In this document: positions 1 through 9,587 of the stretch, piece by piece | Layout: each line of letters starts with the position of its first letter | How positions within the stretch are numbered: position 1 is the first letter of the stretch | Origin: Patiria miniata | Lineage: Eukaryota > Echinodermata > Asteroidea > Valvatida > Asterinidae | NCBI RefSeq assembly: GCF_015706575.1 | Contig: NW_024037064.1 | Location: forward strand, 14,795,606-14,859,605 | DNA length: 64,000 nucleotides | Direction: 5' to 3' | Position numbers and translations under genes: made by a program | Notes under the pieces: model-generated | Database searches by the model: none | What the model was told of the DNA's origin: nothing | What the model saw: only the letters and a program-made list of their open reading frames with translations

Positions 1-51
1 CTCTTCAAACTTAACCTCCAAGGCCTTGTCTTTATGCAAGGCATCGGCCAT
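1..51 (-). CDS. Tx1-like LINE ORF1, N-terminal codons only (partial, runs off left edge)
   Basis: The first 51 bases read on the minus strand from an ATG at 51 as MADALHKDKALEVKFEE. The same start is present at 19121 in element A, with three substitutions in the peptide. This is therefore the beginning of ORF1 of a Tx1/L1-like non-LTR retrotransposon whose body lies left of the window. ORF1 proteins of this clade are RNA-binding chaperones. Nothing more of the protein is visible here. Confidence 0.6.
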   Translation of the reverse strand, partial: MADALHKDKALEVKFEE

Positions 52-756
52 GGCGATCAAAATACTCTCTTCTAATATAGAAATATCAAAAACTGAGAAT
101 TATATGAGGCGTCAGTCACCGCTGCTGACTGACAAAAGAAGTAACAAAAGTAATAAGGTCCCGGGCTATCTGCACGGGGAAAGGGCGTTAAGAATATACA
201 ACGGGAATAAGGGGCGTAGCTACTCGCTACTACTATGGAAGATTTACACAAATATAATGCGTCTTGAGCTTCCTGTTCAGGAAAGAAGTGAAGGAATTAA
301 TATACAGAAGGGGGCTACAGGATATATATATAACTGAGCAACTTGCTCAAAAGGGATAGAAATATACAAAAAGGGAAAGCCTATACTACGGTCAAAAACA
401 AAATGGCCTACAAACTGCTGTATAGGAATTACACGGGGCTACGCACTGCCACAGCCCTACGTAAAGCTAAGGTATGGGAGCCGCACGCTGCTACGGCTCC
501 GAACAAAAGACTAGAACAAAAGAGAACTGCAATAAAAGAAGGTGCTGTCGTGTGGCGTACTCCGCACACACGAGGCAGCAAAAAATGGAACTAAAAACCC
601 TTCAAATGTCTCTCAAAATGCAAAATATGAAAAAAATAAAGATGACTACAATAATCTATGTTCACTTAGCTAACTGCTGGTGTAGGATTGGTCTCAGGTG
701 GGACCTCCACTCTCCAGTTTTTGGTAGAAGATCATGGAGCCGAAAAAACGCGTTCT
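52..756 (-). other. 5' untranslated region of a Tx1-like LINE
   Basis: About 700 bases nearly identical to 19122-19830, which lies upstream of ORF1 in element A. It contains GC-rich inverted words such as GGGGCTACGCACTGCCACAG and GGGAGCCGCACGCTGCTACG. The similarity ends at ACGCGTTCTGAAAGAA, the same point where the other copy meets the 3' end of a second element. ORFs in this stretch are short and shared only because the DNA is repeated. Confidence 0.65.
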
Positions 757-881
757 GAAAGAAAAGATACGGTTTCAAAAATGGTTTATTTTTCCAAATA
801 ATCCATCCAACACAATTACACATATATTTACATCATAAAAGTAAAACTTTACATTACATGAATTTCAAAAATTAACCACTC

Positions 882-1250
882 TTACTTGCAAAACAAAACA
901 AGTAACAGGTGCGCATTGTCCGAGATGCTTCTCCCCGCTACCGAGCAAGTTTGATCTAATTTGACGATGAAATGCAGGACTTTGCGTAATCTGGTAGCGA
1001 GGATTTTGGACAAGATCTTGTAATCCACATTCAACAATGATATGGGCCGCCAGTTAGTCAAATCTTCTCCACTCCCCCTGTTTTTGTAAAGCAAAGAAAT
1101 GATTCTCTCCCGCTGCGAAAACCCCAATTTTCCTTCCCCGAAAGAAAAATTCAAAACGTCGCACAAGGTTTGACCCATATCATTGTTGAATTTACGGTAG
1201 AATTGGGCGGGCAGTCCGTCCGAACCGGGGGACTTGCCCGCCGACATCTC
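882..1250 (-). pseudogene. Reverse transcriptase fragment of Tx1/L1-like ORF2
   Basis: The minus strand encodes GKSPGSDGLPAQFYRKF followed by a stretch with NWRPISLLNVDYKILSK and GRSISDNAHLL. These are the conserved finger blocks (K-x-PGxDGL, RPISLLNVDYKI) of L1-clade reverse transcriptases, upstream of the catalytic palm. The reading frame stops at 882 right after the block that normally precedes the palm, so the catalytic aspartates are absent. Upstream it is fused to ORF1-like sequence. It is a dead fragment. L1-clade assignment is firm; Tx1 subclade is an inference from the ORF1 type. Confidence 0.75.
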
Positions 1251-2115
1251 AGGCAATCCACACCTAGCAGGTGACATCTGGGCACTCCATGGCCGACCGC
1301 ACCACAACTCCGACAAGTTGCCTCCTGCTCGGCGTAGCTAACCCGTAGCTGATAGCCACCGACACGGATGTACGAAGGAATGGGTTTAGTCAATTTCATA
1401 CGCACGTGCCGGTGGCCATTCTCCCGCGCGTGATGCACCTGCCGGTGGTGGTTGGAAAATCATCATTATAAGTCGTCGCTGAGGAATCGTTGTCGGAATG
1501 TTGTCCGTCTCGTTGTCATCGTCCATTTCACTGTCGGATAGTCTGCCCCCTCTCACAAGTCCAGTCGCGGCTTCGATGTCCGGGCCTGTTGCAGTTGTAG
1601 CAGGTGATATCTGGGCACTCCATGGCCCGATGCCCGACCGGCACCTGCCAGTGGCCCCGTCGCACTCCAAGAATTTTCCCATAGGGAGACAGCGCCGAGG
1701 TAATGTTGACGTCTGTGAGTTCGTACGGGCAGTCTTTCACCGTCACAAAGGTTGCCGTCTTCGATGCCGGATCAGCAGTTCGGTGCAGTTCAGCCGCCTG
1801 GTAGTCAATGGCGTCGCAAGACACCACGGGCTTGGCGTTAAAACCCGTGCAGTCCGTGCAGCCGGCCACATGAAATGGCGTAGCCCTCGAAATCCCAAGG
1901 TCGCAATGGAAACATTCCCATGCGACCGGAGACTTCAGAGGGCCTACCTGCCTCGAGCATTGAATGCACGATGCTCGAGGCAATTCAAAATTCGACGACT
2001 CGGAACTCTCCGAGTCTGACAAATCAGACCCGGGAGTTACAGCTGGGTTGGACTTCTCCGCCACCGCCACGTCCAAAACGGGCGTGGACTCGGGGGAAGA
2101 CGGAGAAGACTCCAA
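1251..2115 (-). pseudogene. LINE ORF1-like fragment with CCHC zinc knuckle and RRM-like block
   Basis: Minus-strand frames here carry a Cys-rich segment (CIQCSRQVG...CFHC), a block like an RRM strand (TFVTVKDCPYEL ... YGKILGVRRG), a zinc knuckle CYNCNRPGHRSRDW, and a second knuckle-like region after the phrase IPSYIRVGGYQLRVSY, which is typical of the C-terminal part of Tx1-like ORF1. The pieces lie in at least two frames, so the gene is broken. It appears to be a separate ORF1 copy from that at 2116-2842, because knuckle-containing parts occur twice. Confidence 0.55.
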
Positions 2116-2842
2116 CCCACTAGATTTGGCAGGAGAAAACAGACAGATGTTACCGGAGTAGATGTTACCGGAGTAGACCTCCCCTGCACTACTACATCAG
2201 CCCACCGTTTGGTGGGCTGAACTTTCCTGGCGAAGGATTTGGGACACAGCTTAAAGCCATGCCCCTCCTCCTCGCACAAAGTACAAACCACCCTGTTGGG
2301 GCATTCCCCAGAAGGGTGGCCTACAAGCAAACATTTGTAGCACCTTACGGTACTACATTTGTTTGCCGAGTGCGTCGGGTCCCCGCACCGGGCGCACGTC
2401 CGGGTTTGGCCGGAGTGGCCGCCCCAGGCGTTGCGGTTCCCAACGCGGAGAACCGACGGTATAGATTTGACACCCGACATTAAGTACTGTCGGATGCCAG
2501 TGAATAGGTTTGAAATCTACCCCATCTAGACAAGATGGACCGGACGACATTGTCGTCCACGTCCATCTCAACATACTTCACAGTGACCAGCTTCAGGCCG
2601 AATGATGATACACGACAACCTGGAAGCCGGTCTAAAACTGGCTCAAACTTTCGAGCTAGTGCGACCGATTTGAACGTCATGTCAAATCGGCCGCCAGGTA
2701 GAGGTTGCAAGGCCTCAAGGTGATTGGCCGGGATAATCCCGACCCCCTTGAGAGCCTTGAAAACATCACTTGACGTCTCCTTGCCCCCGAAACTAAGTTC
2801 GAGGGCTCGGAGACGCCTGGCTTCGCTTGCGTTGGACGGCAT
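2116..2842 (-). pseudogene. LINE ORF1 (nucleic-acid-binding, three CCHC knuckles)
   Basis: From an ATG at 2842 the minus strand reads an ORF1 N-terminal domain (MPSNASEARRLRALELSFGG, later LEALQPLPGGRFDMTFKS, KLVTVKYVEMDVDDNVV) and, in a shifted frame from about 2480, three zinc knuckles: CARCGDPTHSANKC, CYKCLLVGHPSGEC, CTLCEEEGHGFKLC. The phrase SFARKVQP after the third knuckle is shared with ORF1 of element A near 18970. ORF1 proteins of this type coat LINE RNA. The frame break near 2480 makes it non-functional as it stands. Confidence 0.65.
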
Positions 2843-3175
2843 GCTAAGCCGAGAGAGAAAAAAAAGAAAGGAAAAATCCAACTTGGATTTCTTTCACAAA
2901 ATTAAAAATACCTTTACAAGCTTGTAACGGTATTTACTATATTTAATATATACAACGAAGAGTGAGCCACAACAGGCCCGCAATACCTGCGCTACGGCTC
3001 GCTCCCCGCTGCCGACCCACCACCTAGTGTAACGGCGGTAGTCGGCTGCGTAACGGGTCACAAGCCGCAGCACAGGCACACGGGTCCCAACCCCGCAAAC
3101 GCTACAGAAAGGAAAAAATTCCCCCCACAAAGGACTTCACGGGGCTATGCACACGCACAGCCCCACAAGCCCCAC

Positions 3176-3383
3176 CCAAATGAATAGGGCCAAATGCCAC
3201 GGCCTAAACAAAGAAACGTGTAGAAACGAATGGGCCGTGCACGTTGCTACGGCCCAAACAAAGGACGTGCACACGCACAGCCCACCCAAATGAATAGGGC
3301 CGTGCACGCTGCCACGGCCTATTAAACAAAGAAATGTGTAGAAACGAATGGGCCGTGCACGCTGCCACGGCTGGCGTGAATAA
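3176..3383. repeat. GC-rich tandem repeat, about 115-bp unit
   Basis: Two imperfect copies start with ACCCAAATGAATAGGGCC (about 3176 and 3289). Each contains the palindromic word GGGCCGTGCACGCTGCCACG or a close variant. The block lies upstream of the ORF1 at 2842 on the minus strand, so it may be a repeated 5' UTR/promoter of that LINE, as in many L1-like families. The stretch 2890-3500 holds no convincing gene. Confidence 0.55.
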
Positions 3384-3603
3384 GCTGGCGTGTACAGCAC
3401 TGCGTACACAGCCAGCAACGAAAAACCAACACCAAAAAACACCCAAAATATCAACAAAAATGCAACAAAAATCTCTAAAAACTAGACCTACTTTGTCTAT
3501 AAACTAAGACAAAAAGGAAGATACCAAAATTATGGCCTCACGCGATCGAAAACTCGAATATCTTCGCAGACAACCCAGAGCTCCGGAGAGGCGTGGCCGT
3601 CCG

Positions 3604-3810
3604 ATTTGGAACAGATACTTATTTTGTATGGTCCCCCCCCCCCCCCACAAGACCTCAAGTGGCCGACCACGCCGGACCAAGCTAGTAGGGTTGCGAACCC
3701 TCTTGCCCGGGACAAAACAAACATACAGAGGCGACTTCACGCCTACACATATAAAAAAAAAAGTCGACTTCACGCCTAAACAAAGGCAACTTCATGCCTA
3801 AACCAAATAA
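3604..3810. repeat. LINE 3'-end-like junction and short tandem repeat
   Basis: At 3607 the sequence GGAACAGATACT resembles the AACAGATACTG that opens the 3' ends at 8638 and 19831; it is followed by a C tract at about 3632. From 3729 to 3800 the unit GGCGACTTCACGCCTAAACA (with variants) repeats about three times. The stretch 3810-4160 has no recognisable feature. Confidence 0.4.
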
Positions 3811-4167
3811 AGTAATAAAGTAATAAAAAACCCCTCAATGGCAAAGGGGATTAATTAAAGAAGAAAAAGCTATTAAAACAAGCTAAAATGGTCTCCAATC
3901 AGAAAATGTAAACATAAAGTTAAGTATAAATAAAAATTAACCGACCGGAATGGCCAAGAACTGAGAAAAATTTAAGTTGGATGAACGGAAGGTTGCTCTA
4001 GGATAAAAGCTGAGACGGCCGGTCAAGGCAATACGCCCCGCGTTACAAACAAATGGGGGTAAAACCAAGACCAGACAACTGCAGCTTAACTCCCAGGCTA
4101 CCGCTAGGAAAGCCAAAATAAAAGAAAGATAATGGTGAACTAAGCAAAATGAGTAAACAAACGCCCA

Positions 4168-4590
4168 GCATTCACCAAGAGTGCTGACCGCAGACAAACC
4201 CAAAGCGTGAAAACCCGCAGAGGGTCCGTCCACGGCCATCAGAAAAGAGTGAAAGCTGGCCAGGAAAACTGTAGCTGAAAAAGTAAACAAATGAAAAATG
4301 GTGGCACAGCATTCACCGAGAGCGCTGACCGCAGACAAACCCAGAGCGAGAAAACCGCAGAGGGTCAGTCCACGGCCAGCACAAAAGAATGAGTGCTGGC
4401 CAAGATAACGGCAGACTGAGAATGAATACAAACAAAAAAGGGTGATGGCGCAGCAAGCAACCAGTGTGTTGCCCGGAGAGACACCCAGAGCGTGAAAACC
4501 GCACAGGATATCTTCCCGGGAAACACAGCAGTGTGATCACTAGCCAGTGTGGAAGAAACGCAATAATGAATAGAGTCCAGAGTAAACAAA
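4168..4590. repeat. Tandem repeat, three units of about 141-144 bp
   Basis: Units begin at 4168, 4309 and 4453 with GC(A)TTCACC or variants, and share GACCGCAGACAAACCCA and CCGCAGAGGGTC. Antisense ORFs here are repetitive by-products. The block lies between the end of the R2-like ORF and the Tx1-like debris, so it may be part of a LINE untranslated region. Beyond it, ATTAAAGTTCAGTGT occurs at about 4785 and 4968, a further spaced duplication. No gene is visible in 4590-5044. Confidence 0.6.
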
Positions 4591-5044
4591 GGGGCTGCCA
4601 GTCGCATGGAACACCAAGCTGCAGCGGGATCCCGATGTAAACAAAACCCGGGCATCACCCACAGCAATAAATCCAAGGTTAGGAACAACTAAGGCGGAAA
4701 TAAATCCATGGGCAATGCACGGGGATTATCACAACAGGATCCCACCGCAGCAAGTGAACCGGCGACTGACAGCCATGGCGAAGATTAAAGTTCAGTGTCC
4801 GAAGAAAGGGCAGCTAGAGTTCGAAGTGAACAAACGAAAAAAGATCCAAATTGTGAGAAAAAAAAATAATCCAAGCGACAAATAAATTCCAGGGCGAAAG
4901 TTCCAATGTAAAGGCAGGAAAATACAAACAGAGCAAAAACCTAGTGTCCAGATGTAACATGGGTGAAGATTAAAGTTCAGTGTTCAGGCTGTAGATCTGG
5001 TTGGTTTGCGGATTAGCAATCACGTCTAGGGCAGGATATGTTCG

Positions 5045-6347
5045 CTAATCGGTATATTTGCGATGGCCACACAAGTGCTCGATGTACACGTCCCGGGATC
5101 CCTTGATGGCGTCGATGCACAGAAGTTTGCGTATCAGAGTCCGGAAGCGCTTGGCGATGCAGAGACGTCGAATTGCCCGCTTGTTGCTAGGTAACCAGGA
5201 GCCTAGCGATCCAACGGCGAATCCAAACACCTCGACGTCTTTCCCCGCAGCCACCAGCGCCTGCTTCAGGTCGGCATACTTGGTCTCCTTGGCGGCTGCG
5301 GCGGTCATCAGGGCATCACAGCCGTTGTCGAGGGGGCAACATACATCGATGATGGTGACTTTGTCGCCCTCAACGACCGTGATGTCCGGGCGCTCCCGGG
5401 GGTTGGGATCCTCAGGGACGTGCTGGTCGACGAACACCCGCCCATGGCGTACCGCAGACACGATGCGTTGCTGGACGAGCTTGTGTTTGCGGCGGATAGG
5501 TACCATGTTGGGCGGGCAGTGGTTGAGGATGTGGGGCAGGGTCTCTTGCAGGTGCTGGCAACGGCGACAGGCGGGACTGGTGTTGGGTTTCCATCGCTGC
5601 GCCGTTCCGATGGATGAACCTCCAGTCACAGAACCGGATGTAGCTACCGGAGGACATCCACGAGGACCAGTTCAAGTATTGGTCTTGGTTGAGGGACTGG
5701 CCAACTTTCCCCTGGTCGGGCAGGAACAGCAGCCGGTGGGTGTAGTGGGCGCGGGACTGAGCACGCAGGGCAGTAGTGATGGACTTGGCAGCCATTTCCT
5801 GGTTCTCTGTTGACTTGGTGATCACTGAACCGGAAAGGCTGCCGCTGATGGTAACTTTCAGTCGCCGGACCACCGCACGAGCTCTGGACCACAATGAAGA
5901 GGCCTGGCCGCTGTTCCCGCTGTTGGCCAAGTCCCCCTCCATCGATGCTGACAAGAACTCGTCCGTCTCCGCCTGTGTCGGTGCTCCGTGGATGGTGCGG
6001 TGGACCACGGAAGACAGCTGGCCGGTGGCGATGGCTCTGGTGATGTCGTCGGGTGAAGACAGCATGTGTACGGCATGCGTGATGATTTGAATATCGGCAT
6101 CGACGTTTGGGTCGATGAAACCCAAGCCACCCGCCCTACGATCAGCAAAGATGTAGTTTGTGGTGGCCCGAGTCGGCAGGTTGCACACTTTGCGGGCACA
6201 CTTGAGGTGTTTCTTCGCACAGTCCCCTGCCCGCAGAGTGTAGGCTAGGCAGGGCTGTACGAAGGTCCGGATGGCATCCAGTTTCTGCCAGGGGGCGAGG
6301 AGTGAAGAGTCAATCCGCTGGATGTCATCAGTCATCTCCGCCACCAA
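5045..6347 (-). pseudogene. R2-like C-terminal region with restriction-like endonuclease
   Basis: After the RT thumb (about 5900-6347) the frame shifts near 5600. The last frame, 5045-5629, has a zinc motif CRRCQHLQETLPHILNHC (C-x2-C-x9-H-x4-C) and then RPDITVVEGDKVTIIDVCC, matching the PD...D core of the restriction-like endonuclease in R2-group LINEs. The frame ends with a short basic tail at 5045. The nuclease fold distinguishes this element from the APE-type LINEs around it. Confidence 0.78.
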
Positions 6348-7580
6348 GGTCTCCAGGCTGTCGTCGGTGCGGTAGAGGCCGATGGGGACACCAAGGTACT
6401 GGTAGTGCTGCTCCTCTGTTAGGGCGGGGATGATCTTGTCCTACACGTTGAACTCAAGAGGGCGTACCTTGGTCCCCCGTCGGCACTCGAGGGAGAGGGA
6501 AGCACACTTGGCAGGCTTGAACTTCAGCTGGAGCTTTGTGGCCATGATGGATGCTGTTGTCAGGAGGCTCTGCAGGCCGTCACTGGATCGGCTGAGTATG
6601 ACCAGGTCGTCAGCATACGCAAGTATGGGGACGGCCTGGCCATGGACCACCGGCGCATTGCGGTCCCGAGTCACTGAAGCATTCACTGCTCGGATGATAA
6701 GTTCCAGCGTTAGGTTGAAAAGCACTGGAGAGATCGGGCAGCCCTGCTTCACGCCTGAGTGAATCGGGACTGCAGCAGTGCGGCCGGTGGGTGTGACGAA
6801 GTCGGTGGAGGCGTCGGTGTATACATCACGCACCAGGGAATCCAGGCCCTCCGGGGCACCGATGGAGGTTAACACGGTGAATATCGCGTCGTGGGGGATG
6901 CTGCCGAATGCATTTCGTAAATCCAGCCAGGCGGCGTACATGTTTTTCTGGTTACGCCGGGCATCCTTCACGATGGTGGAGAGAAGAAATGTGTGTTCGT
7001 AGCAACCTTCACCGGGGCGGGCGCTCTTCTGCGAGCTGCTGATGAGATCATTGTCCAGGGCCCATGACAAGATCGCCATCAACAGCTTGTAGAGGCATCC
7101 CGCTTCTTATGGATCAGCACGGTGGTCGCTGTCTTCCAGGAGGATGGGACCCGGCTTTCACGCAGGTACCGGTTGAAGATTTCCAGGGTGACGCGGAATG
7201 CGCAATCAACCTCGCGGATGTGACGGTACTCCAACCGGTCCTTCCCTGGTACGGAGTTGGACATCCGGCCAAGACAGAGGGAGATTCACGCTGGGTGACT
7301 GGGCGGACTCACGGGCTTGGGCAGAGTCCGGAAACAGGAGGCTGGTATCCGTGGCAATGGTGTCGGTGTGGACCTCACGAGCGGAAAATACTTCAGTGAA
7401 GAAATCCACCAGTGAGGCCTCGGTGCCGCTGTATAGGACATCAGAGCCAGTCAAGATAGTCCTGATGGCGCGCTTGTTGCTGGTCCGATACAGCTTTTGC
7501 AGACGACTGGCCTCCTGTGCATCAAACTCCGGGCCAAGCCCGGGGCGGTGGGGACGAGGGGGACGTTTGGGGCGAGGTTC
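6348..7580 (-). pseudogene. R2-like reverse transcriptase domain
   Basis: Upstream pieces include SRVPSSWKTATTVLIHKK (RT block 1, ends near 7079). The main frame 6441-7082 holds MYAAWLDLRNAFGSIPH (block A with the first catalytic Asp), SGVKQGCPISPVLFN (block B) and ILAYADDLVILSR (block C, YADD). A TAG at 6441-6443 interrupts the frame, which continues to the left in the same register. The domain would prime cDNA synthesis at a nicked target. The catalytic residues are preserved although the gene is broken. Confidence 0.8.
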
Positions 7581-7779
7581 CTAGTTCCTGCAGTCACGGG
7601 GCGGTTGGTGCGCTGGGCGGGCTGGGCGTCCGTTGTTTCGACCCTCATCGGCGGCAAACTCCACAAACAGATCACACACATCCTCAAAAGACTCGAAGTC
7701 AGCCGAGCGTGACAGTTCGGCCAGCCACACGTCAATTGCAGACTTCTGCGATGGTGGAACTGCATTGTCTACGCCTGGG

Positions 7780-8586
7780 TTAGCAGGCGTAGACGGACGG
7801 AGATGTCGGGGCTGCACAGGAATAGGGGGCGTGAAGGAAATCGAGCATGAGGCGCGAGTGACCAGTGAGTGGAGTCTGGTGACCGGAGGTGGCAGGATCG
7901 GTGGCCGGGGTAGCGGGCTCGGTGACCGGGGCGGTGGTGAGGGCGACCGTGGCTGTGGTGTGGGCGACCGGGGCGGCGGGCTCGGTGATCGTGGCGGTGG
8001 AGTGAGTGGCCGTGGCAATGGTGTGGGCGCCCGGGGCGGTGGGGAGGGATTCCGGGATGTTTCGGGCAAGTGGTGGCGGTGAACTGGCAGGGCTAGGAGG
8101 CAGGGGTTCACCGACAAGGCCTCGGATCAGATCCATCGGTGAAGAGGTCATGGCAGACGGAGTAGGGATGGCGCTGGCTGACATCTGCCGATGAACTTGG
8201 AAATGGTTGGATACTTTCCTGCCGGTGACAAACTCCTTCCCGCACACTGAGCACTGGTAGACGGTGGTGAGGTCAACATTGGGGTGAAACTTCTTCTGGT
8301 GACGCTTCAGGGTTTGATTGTGAAAGAAGTTCTCGCGGCACACCACGCACGGCCACTCCTTCGGAAGAGGCTACGGGAACACTTCCGTCATAGTCGAGGG
8401 CGTGGAGACGTCGGGAGAAGGCTGCCGGTGCAGCCGGGCCATGTGCCTCCGCAAGCCCGAAGTCGAGGAGAACGACTTCAAGCACATGGCACAGACCGGC
8501 TGTCCGGCATGGAGGGCGCCCTCACGCTTGTAACGTCGCTCCAGCGACAAGCATGGTATCCATGAGGTGTTGGGCGCAAAAGACAA
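7780..8586 (-). pseudogene. R2-like protein, N-terminal region with three C2H2 zinc fingers
   Basis: One frame carries three fingers: CAMCLKSFSSTSGLRRHMARLH, then CVVCRENFFHNQTLKRHQKKFH, then CSVCGKEFVTGRKVSNHFQVH. An in-frame TAG at 8371-8373 separates finger 1 from finger 2. The rest is Pro/Ser/Thr/Ala-rich linker with repeated TATVAL/PVTEPA-like words. In R2-A-type proteins three N-terminal fingers bind target DNA, so the number supports that architecture. The frame ends at 7780; the continuation is in another frame from about 7860, ending at 7581, with DVWLAELSRSADFESFEDV. Confidence 0.72.
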
Positions 8587-9587
8587 AAGACTCCGACACG
8601 GTTGAGTAATTCCAAGGTATCCACATCAGATTAAGCTGGAAAGAACAGATACTGTTTTTTTTTATTTGGGACAAAGAAGGTCCCGGGCAGGTCGACTTAC
8701 CAATGCGCCGAAATACAGTGTTCTGGGGTCTCGAGCCCCCCTGCCCTAAACCAGAATAAACACTAACACCAAAAAGGACAAACACCTGAGAACAGAAAAG
8801 TCACCGAATGACGAAAATGTCACAAACGACGAAAAATGTCCCAATCTGATTTCAAGAATCTCTAGAAAAGGATACACAGATAACAGTGATAAAAAGACTA
8901 GCGGTTAAAAAGCTAAAAATACATTACAAACAGGTATTTAAAAACTTTAAAAACACGAAGAAAACATTAAATCGATAATGTTTATCGAAGAAAAAAATCA
9001 CCGCTAAAATACCTCATTATGCAAGAAGAAATACCAGTTCCAAGAAACATCCCCCCCCCCCACATCCGAGAAAAGTTTCCCGGGAGCGGGAAAAGAAGAT
9101 TCTTCCCGAAAAAAACACCAATTCCCTACACTGAGAAAACAAGAAAAATGCCTCAGCAGCGAGTTAACTGAAGACAAGGATGTCAATAGCAAACAAAAGA
9201 GGCAGATAAAAAAAACTGAACAACGGCAATAAACAATAAAGGATACTAAGTCCGTCTCCCAAACCTCGGTATGGGGATACGCCTGTCCCGCTGCAGGAGA
9301 CCCGCAGCATCGGTGATGTCTCGATCTTTCCAGGGGACAGGCGCCTCTATACTCCTTAACCTGAAAAAAAGGGGGAAAAAAACTAAAATTTACCCTGACA
9401 GACTTAACATCAAACTGCACTAACTTACTTAAATATCTGGGGGGGGGGGGGGGGGTAAAGCCGTTGTGGGCAAGACTAGCAATTGATGAGAACGCGGTCG
9501 TCTCTGATAGAAACAACAGAGCCGCCGACGTTCCACAAATGAAAAAACTTGTTTCGGTCTAAACGTAAGAAATCTGCCTCTATGCGC

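Larger units (their letters stand above)
757..2890 (-). mobile_element. Scrambled Tx1/L1-like LINE fragment
   Basis: Minus-strand remnant holding, from right to left, an ORF1 N-terminus, zinc knuckles, a second ORF1-like piece, and a short reverse-transcriptase block joined directly to an AT-rich 3' tail (about 757-880). Most of ORF2, including endonuclease and RT catalytic core, is missing. A word of about 24 bases around TATCTGGGCACTCCATGGCC occurs at about 1275 and 1605, so the order probably arose by internal recombination between two ORF1 copies. Confidence 0.6.
5045..8590 (-). mobile_element. R2-like non-LTR retrotransposon with restriction-like endonuclease, decayed
   Basis: A single minus-strand element in the classic R2-group order: N-terminal C2H2 zinc fingers, Pro/Ser-rich linker, reverse transcriptase, Cys-His motif and C-terminal restriction-like endonuclease. 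R2-group elements normally insert at fixed targets such as 28S rDNA by target-primed reverse transcription; I see no rDNA flanks, so this copy is off-target or from a dispersed lineage (NeSL, R8 and HERO are alternatives). At least two in-frame stops and two frameshifts show that it is dead. Confidence 0.8.

Noticed and set aside
3937..4688. Repetitive hydrophobic ORFs on the minus strand
   Set aside because: They follow the 141-144-bp tandem repeat in different frames and lack any consistent frame across units.
7633..8082. Gly/Arg-rich 149-codon ORF on the plus strand
   Set aside because: It is the antisense shadow of the Pro-rich linker of the R2-like protein, with matching repeats.
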